A stretch of 64,000 bases of DNA from Tsukamurella sp. PLM1 (GTDB lineage: Bacteria; Actinomycetota; Actinomycetes; Mycobacteriales; Mycobacteriaceae): assembly GCF_023168325.1 (NCBI RefSeq), contig NZ_AP025688.1, positions 1,426,001-1,490,000 on the forward strand, written 5' to 3'. Below are positions 49,229-56,196 of this stretch, piece by piece. Every line of letters begins with the position of its first letter. The stretch's first letter is position 1. The notes under the pieces are model-generated. The model ran no database searches. It saw nothing but the letters and a program-made list of their open reading frames with translations, and was not told the origin of the DNA. Made by a program: the position numbers and the translations under genes.

Positions 49229-50060
49229 CGTCACCCAGCCACCAAAAACCATGTCCAGTCCCGCGATTCACACAAACTAACGCGTTAGACTGAAGACTAC
49301 CGCAGGTCACTAGGCGTTCTGGAGTATTCTTCTTCGCGGTATTAAACGTGATTCTCTTTCCCTGTTCCAACAGCCTCCCCGCACCTGCCCCGTAGGGCCC
49401 GACCGCCTCTCCTTCGATACTGTCCGATATCGCGTACTTCGATGGGGCCTGATCGATCGTCAACCCGGTCCATCCATAGCCGGAGGTGGGATTACCCGTA
49501 CCACGCACGTAGTTGTTCATGTCGACACATGCAACCTCTACGTCCTTGTAGTAGGACACCGTGCTACCTGGATAGTAGGGCAGATGGACCGCGCAATTAA
49601 TCAGGCCGACCTTGAACGCCAGGCCCTGTTCAGGAAGTCGCGCGGACCCCACTTCTCTACCGAAGTCGTACAGACTTGGAGTGTCTTCCAGACCGTCGAT
49701 GAGGGTCGCGTCGAATCTTGCAGGTCTGCTGGACGTCGTCGCAGTCATGGTGGCGGTGCCGCTCGGATCAGCGGCGGGAGAATCCGGTTCCCCATCCGCG
49801 AACACCACTACCGATGCAATCACGATTGCGACGAGCAGTACCACCGCTCCGGCAACGAGCAGTAGGTTCCTCGTTTGGTTCGGACCTGAGAAGAACCCAT
49901 TCGGAGGCGGTCCACCGGAGCCGTTGGGAAGCATCGGATTCGGAGTTCCCGGCACGCCCCCTTGTATCGGGTATCCATGCGGTGCGTGACCGAACTGCTC
50001 TGGAACCTGGCGCCCCTCGTTCTGCCCGTTCCCTGGTCTCGCCCACGGTGATTGGTCCAC
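49212..50060 (-). CDS. Membrane-anchored surface protein of the element, unknown
   Basis: 282 residues from GTG 50060 (AGGAGGGG upstream). Pro/Gly/Asn-rich cytoplasmic N-terminus of about 65 residues, one membrane helix (LLLVAGAVVLLVAIVIASVVVF), a Ser/Thr/Asp linker, then an extracellular domain of about 170 residues with four Cys and several Tyr/Trp. Topology is that of an adhesion, mating-pair or phage-adsorption protein, but no family is recognised. It ends the element's minus-strand gene series, 203 bases after the HTH gene. Confidence 0.6.
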   Translation of the reverse strand: MDQSPWARPGNGQNEGRQVPEQFGHAPHGYPIQGGVPGTPNPMLPNGSGGPPPNGFFSGPNQTRNLLLVAGAVVLLVAIVIASVVVFADGEPDSPAADPSGTATMTATTSSRPARFDATLIDGLEDTPSLYDFGREVGSARLPEQGLAFKVGLINCAVHLPYYPGSTVSYYKDVEVACVDMNNYVRGTGNPTSGYGWTGLTIDQAPSKYAISDSIEGEAVGPYGAGAGRLLEQGKRITFNTAKKNTPERLVTCGSLQSNALVCVNRGTGHGFWWLGDDIQTW

Positions 50061-50263
50061 GGCTACCCCTCCTAGTCCGATTTCGCCGACAACGATAACA
50101 GTCGCATCGATCGGGGTCTTCGCAGATCAGAGATGTTCATCGCTGTCAGACGGGTGGGAGCGCGCTATCGCTGGGACGACGATGCAGTCCCGCCGGGGAT
50201 CAGGCTTGAAGTCGTCATCCCCGCGAGGGTCTCGACCCCGCGCGCAGGGCACCCGCCTGCCCG

Positions 50264-50515
50264 TTACGTGGCCGAGCCTCGATGCCGAGTCTTGTCCCCG
50301 AAGCAGCCACACTCCACGACGTTCTCGGAGTCGCTTCGCAATTCGTCGGGAACGAGGTCCCTGAGACGATCGATCTCGCTGGCCGGCACCAGCAGTTGGC
50401 CACCGGGAGACTGGAGAACAGCGACCGTGCCTCGATGAATCCACCGGTACATCGTGGACGCGGCGACACCGAGCATCGATGCCGCATCGGCGACGGTGTA
50501 TGGGGATGCGGTCAT
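50264..50515 (-). CDS. HTH (excisionase-family) DNA-binding protein
   Basis: 83 residues. MerR-type HTH_17 pattern YTVADAASMLGVAASTMYRW then IHRGTVAVLQSPGGQLLVPASEIDRL, a second such protein in the element besides Xis. ATG 50515 overlaps the ATPase stop (ATGA). It could be a transfer or replication regulator. The 203 bases between it and the 50060 gene show no further gene. Confidence 0.72.
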   Translation of the reverse strand: MTASPYTVADAASMLGVAASTMYRWIHRGTVAVLQSPGGQLLVPASEIDRLRDLVPDELRSDSENVVECGCFGDKTRHRGSAT

Positions 50516-51882
50516 CGGCGTAGCTCCGCCAACACTCCACCCCTGGAAAGAGCGAGATCTCGGCCGACGCCGACTGCGACCAGGTACCTGTCGTACTCGG
50601 CGTCACCGATGTAGACGGCTCGAAACTTCTGGATCTTCTCGCCGGGGAGATCCACGATGCCGACGCCGTTCTTGTACTGCTGGATCGTCTTGAGCCAGGA
50701 CTCATCGAGGCCGTCGTGGAGCATCTTGACCGCCTCCCGACTGCCGACCCGCAGCGTGATCCTGATCGCGAAGTTGCCCCGGGCATCGGTGTTGATCACG
50801 TTCGAGCTGGCTCGCTGGGTGAGTAGGAATACCCTCATACCCGCCTTGGCCCCCTCGGCGACGAGACGCGCTACTGCCGATTCGATTCGCGGCTTGACCC
50901 GATCCGCGCGCTGCCGCCCTTCCTTGGAGTCCTCGTTCCCCGCGGCTTCCATGATCGCGGCGTACTCCTCGAGCACGATGACGCGAAGGGGTTCCATCTG
51001 CGATACCTGCGTGATCTTGTCCCAGCCGCGCACGGCGAGTTCTGCGTTACGGCAATCCATCTCCTCGACCTCTTCCTCGAGCAGCTCTGCGACACGGGTC
51101 ATGTCTCGCGTGCCAGTGACCCACCGCCCCTGCTTCCAGGGCTTCGCGAGAATGCCGGTCGGATCGATCCCTCTGACGACGACATCAACCATCGGCGCGA
51201 GTTGGGCAAGCAAGCTGTAGGTGAGCACCGACTTACCGGAGCGTGTTTCGCCCTGCAGGATCAGGTGTCCTGCTGTCTCCAGCGGGTTCCACTCGATCAC
51301 CTGCATGTTCTTCCCTCGGCCAATGACCAGAGGTGTGTCGTTGATCGAGTAGCCGACCTGACGCTCGCCCAGCGGGAATGCCTCCAGCAGACCGTCGAAC
51401 CGCGACAGGGAAATCTGGTAGCCCCGCCGCGACTTCCTGACCGTGCCGGTGCATTCCTCGACCAGTCCCGATGCATAGCCGAACCCCTTGGCGATCCGAT
51501 CCTCGAGGGCGATCACATCGTCCGGCTCGAATGCCAGACCTGAGATCCGAAACCTAAGCCCTACAGTCGATCTCCGAAGAGCCCACCAATGCAGATCCGG
51601 AACTCCAGTGAAGCTGGCGACCAGGCCAAAATCCCTGGCCACCGAGGACCATCGAAGCACGATCTGGAGCATCGGATCGACGTATGACGCCACCACCAAC
51701 ACAACAGCTATCGACAGCAGCGCGATACTCATACCGAGCAGATCGCCTATCGTCCAGCAGTACAGGCACCACAGTGCGGCGAGTGCCGATCCGAGGATCG
51801 CGAGTGGGTATGTCCGCAGAGTCCGCTCAACGACGGTCTCCTCCTGCCCCTGCTCGACAGTGAGAACGCGGTCACGTCTCAT
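50512..51882 (-). CDS. FtsK/SpoIIIE-like DNA translocase (TraB-type)
   Basis: 456 residues from ATG 51882, which overlaps the stop of the 28-residue gene (ATGA); the alternative ATG 51909 is less consistent. Two membrane helices (residues about 27-70), then the motor: Walker A GETRSGKS near residue 205, Walker B RVIVLEEYAAIM, and LLTQRASSNVINTDARGNFAIRITLRV typical of FtsK-like hexamers. In AICEs this single ATPase moves double-stranded DNA between hyphae; in filamentous phages a Zot-type ATPase has the same position. Confidence 0.85.
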   Translation of the reverse strand: MRRDRVLTVEQGQEETVVERTLRTYPLAILGSALAALWCLYCWTIGDLLGMSIALLSIAVVLVVASYVDPMLQIVLRWSSVARDFGLVASFTGVPDLHWWALRRSTVGLRFRISGLAFEPDDVIALEDRIAKGFGYASGLVEECTGTVRKSRRGYQISLSRFDGLLEAFPLGERQVGYSINDTPLVIGRGKNMQVIEWNPLETAGHLILQGETRSGKSVLTYSLLAQLAPMVDVVVRGIDPTGILAKPWKQGRWVTGTRDMTRVAELLEEEVEEMDCRNAELAVRGWDKITQVSQMEPLRVIVLEEYAAIMEAAGNEDSKEGRQRADRVKPRIESAVARLVAEGAKAGMRVFLLTQRASSNVINTDARGNFAIRITLRVGSREAVKMLHDGLDESWLKTIQQYKNGVGIVDLPGEKIQKFRAVYIGDAEYDRYLVAVGVGRDLALSRGGVLAELRR

Positions 51883-51965
51883 CGGATCCCCGCGTCTCTC
51901 ATGTCGCACTCGAACTTCCAGATACTCAGCAGTGCCAAGATGAAGAACACTCCGCCGTCGATCAT
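51879..51965 (-). CDS. 28-residue hydrophobic peptide, translationally coupled on both sides
   Basis: A perfect AGGAGG lies six bases before ATG 51965. The upstream stop overlaps this ATG and its own TGA overlaps the ATPase ATG, both as ATGA. The product has one short hydrophobic helix (GGVFFILALLSIW) then a charged tail. Too short for ordinary gene callers; the two overlaps make a chance ORF unlikely. Function unknown; a transfer-complex helper or coat-like peptide is conceivable. Confidence 0.65.
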   Translation of the reverse strand: MIDGGVFFILALLSIWKFECDMRDAGIR

Positions 51966-52417
51966 TTCAAGCCTCCTGTGCAGTTGAGCAAATTGGTTTC
52001 GAATTGGACGCCGTAGACGTTGGCCGGCAGCGCGCAGACGGACCACCCATCGACACCCGGTGAGTGGACCAGCACCCGGTTTGTCTTCGCCGGGATCGAC
52101 GGCAGGGCTGCGCTCATGAGATCGATGAGCCGGAAGGTCCCGACCGCGAAGCACGTGCTCACCTGGAACGACTGGGCGCCGCGCACGGTGTACGTGTCTC
52201 TAGTGGAACCATTCCGAGTTTCCGTGCACAGCGGGATTCCTGTCAGTTTCCCCGGGGTCACCTGGACCTGGTCGTCAGCCAAGGCAGCAGGCTTCGCACT
52301 GTCGCTACCGGAGCAGGATCCAGCGGTGAAGAACAGTAGGACTACGAGGACCAATGCTGCAGCGCCGCCGAACCAGACCCGATCCGGAGCCTTCTGTCGC
52401 AGCTCTGCGAGACTCAT
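51962..52417 (-). CDS. Membrane/lipoprotein of the element, unknown
   Basis: 151 residues. Basic N-terminus, one hydrophobic segment (VWFGGAAALVLVVLLFFTAG) ending in SCSG, which may be an imperfect lipobox, then an extracellular domain of about 110 residues with four further Cys. ATG 52417 overlaps the upstream stop. No known family. Confidence 0.6.
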   Translation of the reverse strand: MSLAELRQKAPDRVWFGGAAALVLVVLLFFTAGSCSGSDSAKPAALADDQVQVTPGKLTGIPLCTETRNGSTRDTYTVRGAQSFQVSTCFAVGTFRLIDLMSAALPSIPAKTNRVLVHSPGVDGWSVCALPANVYGVQFETNLLNCTGGLK

Positions 52418-52602
52418 CGCGCTTGATTCGTGGTAGCCGACACTCGACCAGCGAGGAGTCCGAGCCGGAAGCCGGACAGGAACGCCGAATCGAGGGACTT
52501 GCCTGGTCGCTCCATCGATAAGGCGAAGACGTCCCTGTCCTGCTCGACGCCGACAAAGTCCGGAACCCAGTCAGGACGCTCGGTGATGACCAGATCAGGC
52601 AT
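52414..52602 (-). CDS. 62-residue soluble protein of the element, unknown
   Basis: Small, acidic-to-neutral protein starting PDLVITERPDWVPDFVGV. Its ATG 52602 lies inside the end of the upstream gene (8-base overlap) and its stop overlaps the next ATG (ATGA). No domain recognised; position in the coupled series argues that it is real. Confidence 0.6.
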   Translation of the reverse strand: MPDLVITERPDWVPDFVGVEQDRDVFALSMERPGKSLDSAFLSGFRLGLLAGRVSATTNQAR

Positions 52603-53047
52603 TGGGCTTCACCTCCGGCTTTACGGACGGTCGCGACGCCGGCTGAACCAGTTCGACGGCTGTCGCCTTGAACGTGAAGTTCCCGTTGAACTGGCCGACA
52701 CGCAGGTTCTCGAAACGCACATCACGATCCTCCAGAACTTCCGCGTCGCCGTCGTAGGGCACCTTGATGCCGTACGTATCCGAGTAGGTGACACCGTGTT
52801 CCTTGTACTTCATCAAGATGTCGATCTTCCAGACAGGAACCTCGCGCCCGTTGATCGTCTCCATCTTCTGCACCCAGATCGGCTCGCCGAACTCATCCAC
52901 CTTCTGCACGCCCGACGCGTCCCTGACCTCAGTCCTTCGCCTCTCGCCGTCCGGCGTGTACTCCACGTCATCGACCCTGGACACTCCGGTAACCAGTGTC
53001 TTGACGCCGTCGAGATCAACTCGGAAAGAACTGATACGAGTCGCCAT
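52595..53047 (-). CDS. 150-residue protein next to Rep, unknown
   Basis: Start ATG 53047 with GGAG eight bases upstream; TTG 53053 is an alternative. The product is beta-rich with alternating charged and hydrophobic residues (SSFRVDLDGVKTLVTGV, VWKIDILMKYKEHGVTYSDT), no Cys, no membrane segment, and a disordered Pro/Lys tail. The place directly after rep and the fold pattern would suit a single-stranded-DNA-binding protein, but I see no OB-fold signature and do not claim it. Confidence 0.6.
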   Translation of the reverse strand: MATRISSFRVDLDGVKTLVTGVSRVDDVEYTPDGERRRTEVRDASGVQKVDEFGEPIWVQKMETINGREVPVWKIDILMKYKEHGVTYSDTYGIKVPYDGDAEVLEDRDVRFENLRVGQFNGNFTFKATAVELVQPASRPSVKPEVKPNA

Positions 53048-53150
53048 TGTCAATTCTCCATTCTGCTGCGAATATCTTTCGCGCGCTGATTAGAATAGCA
53101 AATATTCGCGCCTATTGACATATCTTCTCGCAGCAATCCACCACCGGTTT
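53048..53150 (-). promoter_or_regulatory. AT-rich gap with inverted repeat downstream of rep
   Basis: GCGAATAT (53068-53075) and ATATTCGC (53102-53109) form an 8-bp inverted repeat in the most AT-rich part of the element. On the minus strand TATTCTAAT lies inside the loop and could be a -10 box for the coupled small-gene operon. It could equally contain a replication-origin hairpin. Confidence 0.4.
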
Positions 53151-54335
53151 TCACGAAGAATTATGAACCAGATCCGCTTTCGCGAATACCGGTACACCCA
53201 ACCGGTCCTCGAAGTCCTGTAGCGCCTCACATTCGGCGGAGGAGTCGATAATCTCCAGAATTTCAAGCATCTCCAATACCGCGGTGCGGCGATATCGTAG
53301 AACCACGCTCCACATCTCTGATGGAACGTATCCAAGAATCCGCTCGTCGGGGCGCGGTTCCTGCTGATCCAATTCGTCACCGACGGCTATGGCGATCTCT
53401 TCATCCGTACGACTCGTCACAGCGAGAAGCGGCCACAGATCACCGAACCGTGAGTGCACCAGCTGCCGTCTTCCCTTCGACACCTGTTCCCACTCGTGCC
53501 ACAGCTTCAGATCACCCGGCTCAGCCTCCCCGTGAACCAGACCGTGCAGAATCTCCATAGGAGTACGACCGTTCTTGCCGTTCTTCCTCATCCCGCCCGT
53601 GATCTCATCCGCTGCGCCCCAGGCGTGCGCACCCTTGCCTATGTACTGCGCGAGCACGTCGATCTGATCATCGAAGACCAGCTTCACCTTCTGTCCGCGC
53701 TTGGACATACGCATGTCCTGCTTCGCCAGCGCCCGTGACCATAGACGTCGCAACATCGAGAATTGCTTCATGAATTCCCAAGAATCCTGAACAAAGAACA
53801 GTAGATGTAGATGCGGGTGCCACCCGTTTTCACCGTGTGTAGCCTCGGTCGCCTTGATGTAGCCATCTATCAACCCATCGGAGGCGTAGCCACCATCGGC
53901 GTCCGGAGACAAGGTGCCGCGCATTGATTTGAAAGTCCGAGAATTGACCAGGTGTCGGTACGCCTCTGTGACCCCATTCCAGAGGTCAACCAAGCGATCA
54001 GTAGGACCGTGTGCCGCAGTCAGTGTCACGAAGACCACGTCTCCACCGGTCAAGACCCGATACGCCCGAATCGCCTCAGCCAACTCATCCCCGCGAGTCC
54101 GAGCGACGACGTACGAGCAGCGATAGCAAGACCACACCGACCCGCAGGTGTACAGATTTCCGAACCGAGCCTTCCTGGCGCCAGACGCATCCTCCGACAC
54201 GGACAACGAGACGCCATCCTTGTGGCAGCACACGACGCCGCACTTCCTGACCCGCTCGAGGCTCGACTTCATCCGCTGGAAGTTCCGTGCCCTCCAGATG
54301 TCCTGCCGAGCAGAGTCCGAGATGGGGATCATCGC
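53151..54335 (-). CDS. rep: Rolling-circle replication initiator (HUH endonuclease)
   Basis: About 394 residues from ATG 54335; a longer in-frame start at 54545 would add 70 Arg-rich, low-quality residues and lacks a ribosome site. Motifs: VVFVTLTAAHG (motif 1), HUH motif GWHPHLHLLFFVQ (motif 2) and the nicking Tyr in VLAQYIGKGAH (motif 3). A Cys-rich segment (CGSVWSCYRCS) before motif 1 is common in Rep proteins of Gram-positive plasmids and AICEs. It lies near attR and starts the long minus-strand gene series. Confidence 0.85.
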   Translation of the reverse strand, partial: AMIPISDSARQDIWRARNFQRMKSSLERVRKCGVVCCHKDGVSLSVSEDASGARKARFGNLYTCGSVWSCYRCSYVVARTRGDELAEAIRAYRVLTGGDVVFVTLTAAHGPTDRLVDLWNGVTEAYRHLVNSRTFKSMRGTLSPDADGGYASDGLIDGYIKATEATHGENGWHPHLHLLFFVQDSWEFMKQFSMLRRLWSRALAKQDMRMSKRGQKVKLVFDDQIDVLAQYIGKGAHAWGAADEITGGMRKNGKNGRTPMEILHGLVHGEAEPGDLKLWHEWEQVSKGRRQLVHSRFGDLWPLLAVTSRTDEEIAIAVGDELDQQEPRPDERILGYVPSEMWSVVLRYRRTAVLEMLEILEIIDSSAECEALQDFEDRLGVPVFAKADLVHNSS

Positions 54336-54645
54336 GACCACCCCGACGAACCTGCATCGCGAACATCGAATCGTGGGCCGATTAGACCTCCGAGAAGACC
54401 GACGTTTACAGAGTTCGCGTAGTAATCGAGCAGGGACGGGGTCTCGGCCCCTACGCCGGTCTGCGCTCCGCTCCTTCGTCGCTCGCGCACCGGCGCGTGG
54501 CCGGCCTCCCGTCCTGGTACAGCCGTGCCGTTTGTTCTTGGCCATGTACGACGCCGTGTACGAGATCCCCGTACAGACAGCTCCACGAGGTCAACCGAGC
54601 ACGAAGAATCAGGTCCTGCACCGCATGATTCAGCAGCGCGCCGAA
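54336..54645. other. Region between rep and attR without a supportable gene
   Basis: 310 bases. Contains a pair of TGTACGA repeats (54545-54551, 54557-54563) that match two TGTACGAG copies near attL, and it must hold the rep promoter; the double-strand origin may also lie here. Codon quality in the open minus frame is poor. Confidence 0.45.
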
Positions 54646-54687
54646 CTTCCAAACTAGCTACGCGGGTTCGATTCCCGTCGCCCGCTC
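54646..54687 (+). repeat. attR core, 42-bp direct repeat
   Basis: Exact copy of the tRNA-Gly 3' part at 46993-47034 but followed by AGTG, so it lacks the CCA present at attL. It marks the right boundary of the element. Confidence 0.95.
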
Positions 54688-54693
54688 AGTGTC

Positions 54694-54733
54694 CTGAGTC
54701 GGGTCATTGTTGACGAACGGTGACCCGACTCAG
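54694..54733 (+). terminator. Hairpin just outside attR (former tRNA-Gly terminator)
   Basis: CTGAGTCGGGTCA (54694-54706) pairs with TGACCCGACTCAG (54721-54733) around a 14-base loop, seven bases beyond the att core. Before integration it would have stood directly behind the tRNA gene. Confidence 0.65.
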
Positions 54734-54902
54734 TGCGTTCTGGGGGCAGTCGCCGGTGTTGGTTGACTGGCGGTGCCATGCGCCGATCATCGAGGCGCTC
54801 GTTGTCAACGATGTCGCGGCTCACCGGTCAACGATCATTGCCGCCTCAATAACAACGATGTCCCGACTGCACATGAACGAAGTTGTGGTGGGCGCATGCG
54901 CG

Positions 54903-56177
54903 ATGCAAGATAACAGTGTGACTACCGACGGTGACGGTGAGACGCCCGCGCAGGAACCGGCCGAGGGCCGGGGAGGATCGCCGGGCGGGCATCCGCCGCG
55001 GCAGAACTACCCGCAGTACGGCTACGGCCCACTTGCGTACCCACCGCCCGGATCGTCGCAGCCGGGCTACCCGCAGTCGGGGTATTCGCAACCGGGCCCG
55101 TTCCAGGCCTGGCCCGGCCCGCACGGCGCGGTGCCCCCGGGACCGGGCTGGGGTGTGCCGGCCCCGGAGGTGAAGGTCGGGATCGTGCCGATCCGGCCGC
55201 TCGAGCTGGGCGCGATCTACAACGGCGCGTTCGCGGCGATCCGCGCGAATCCGGCCATCATGGTCGGGTTCACGGTGGTCTTCGTCGTCGTCACCCAGCT
55301 GCTCACGTTCGTGGCGCAGGTCCCCCTCACGCGGATGCCGACCGATCCGGAGGCCGACGACGCCGAGTTCTTCGCCGCCCTGGGCTGGTCGACCGCCCTC
55401 AGCATGGGCTTCGCGCTGGCCGCAGGGGTCGTGACGATGCTGCTCATGGGTCTGCTCACGGCCACTGTGGCCAGGTCGGTGCTCGGCGAGCGCGTGGGGG
55501 CCGGGCAGGCGATGCGCGCCGTCGCGCCCCGGATTCCCGCGCTGATCGGCCTGAGCATCCTGCAGACCCTGTTCTTACTCATCCCTGCGGCGCTGATCGT
55601 GGGTGGCGCGCTCGGCGTCACGCTGAGCAGCATCGACGACAACACCGGCCTGGTGGTCGGCACCGTCATCGCGGCGGTGGGCCTCTTCCTGCTCCTCATC
55701 GTCGCAGGTATCGCACTGATGCCCGCGTTCTCGCTGTCGTTCCAGGCTGTGGTGCTCGAGCGGCTCGGCCCGATCGCGGCCCTGCGCCGCGCGTTCGACC
55801 TGCAGCGGCGCGGGTACTGGCGTCTACTCGGGATCCTGCTGCTCACCGCGGTGATCGTGGGCGTCGTGTCCTCGATCGTGTCGGGTCCGTTCGCCGTCGG
55901 CGGTCTGGCGATCGACGGTGGGGTTCCCGCCGACACCCTCGTCGGCGCGTCGACCGGCTCGCTCGCGGTCTCGACGGTGGGCAGCGCGATCGCGTTGATG
56001 GTGACGGCGCCCTTCAGCGCCGGCGTGAGCACCCTGCTGTACGTGGACCAGCGGATGCGCAGCGAGGGGCTCTATCATGCGCTCCGTGCGGAGGCGATCC
56101 ACCGCCTGCAGACGGGCACCCCGGGCGTGCCGGCCGACGACATCTGGCTTGCAGCCGATCGCGCGCCGCGGCGCTGA
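54903..56177 (+). CDS. Pro-rich polytopic membrane protein (glycerophosphodiesterase-membrane-domain-like)
   Basis: 424 residues from ATG 54903, or 419 from GTG 54918 (GATAAC box just before it). Disordered N-terminus with Pro/Gly/Tyr/Gln repeats (about 90 residues), then about six hydrophobic helices: IMVGFTVVFVVVTQLLTFVA, ALAAGVVTMLLMGLLTATVA, LLIPAALIVGGALGVTL and others. Conserved ARSVLGERVGAGQAMRA and LGPIAALRRAFDLQRRGYW segments are those of actinobacterial proteins annotated as GDPD membrane-domain-like. Function unknown. Confidence 0.65.
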   Translation: MQDNSVTTDGDGETPAQEPAEGRGGSPGGHPPRQNYPQYGYGPLAYPPPGSSQPGYPQSGYSQPGPFQAWPGPHGAVPPGPGWGVPAPEVKVGIVPIRPLELGAIYNGAFAAIRANPAIMVGFTVVFVVVTQLLTFVAQVPLTRMPTDPEADDAEFFAALGWSTALSMGFALAAGVVTMLLMGLLTATVARSVLGERVGAGQAMRAVAPRIPALIGLSILQTLFLLIPAALIVGGALGVTLSSIDDNTGLVVGTVIAAVGLFLLLIVAGIALMPAFSLSFQAVVLERLGPIAALRRAFDLQRRGYWRLLGILLLTAVIVGVVSSIVSGPFAVGGLAIDGGVPADTLVGASTGSLAVSTVGSAIALMVTAPFSAGVSTLLYVDQRMRSEGLYHALRAEAIHRLQTGTPGVPADDIWLAADRAPRR

Positions 56178-56196
56178 CGCCCCGGAGGGCGGAACC

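Larger units (their letters stand above)
46993..54687. mobile_element. Integrated element in tRNA-Gly (AICE-like or inovirus-like), about 7.65 kb
   Basis: Bounded by 42-bp att repeats. Gene order: integrase and excisionase (minus) at the left end, a divergent regulator-like gene (plus), then on the minus strand, read from the right: Rep, 150-residue protein, 62-residue protein, 151-residue membrane protein, 28-residue peptide, FtsK-like ATPase, 83-residue HTH protein, 282-residue membrane-anchored surface protein. G+C is visibly lower in several stretches and no frame breaks are seen. Int, Xis, rolling-circle Rep and FtsK translocase are the core of actinomycete integrative conjugative elements. 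The small size and run of tiny membrane proteins also fit a filamentous-phage-like provirus. Confidence 0.9.

Noticed and set aside
50133..50438. Plus-strand frame of 101 codons antisense to the 83-residue HTH gene
   Set aside because: Overlaps a coupled minus-strand gene with clear HTH motif; composition is that of an antisense shadow.
54336..54545. N-terminal 70-residue extension of Rep
   Set aside because: Arg-rich low-quality sequence, no ribosome site, and Rep motifs begin only after the ATG at 54335.
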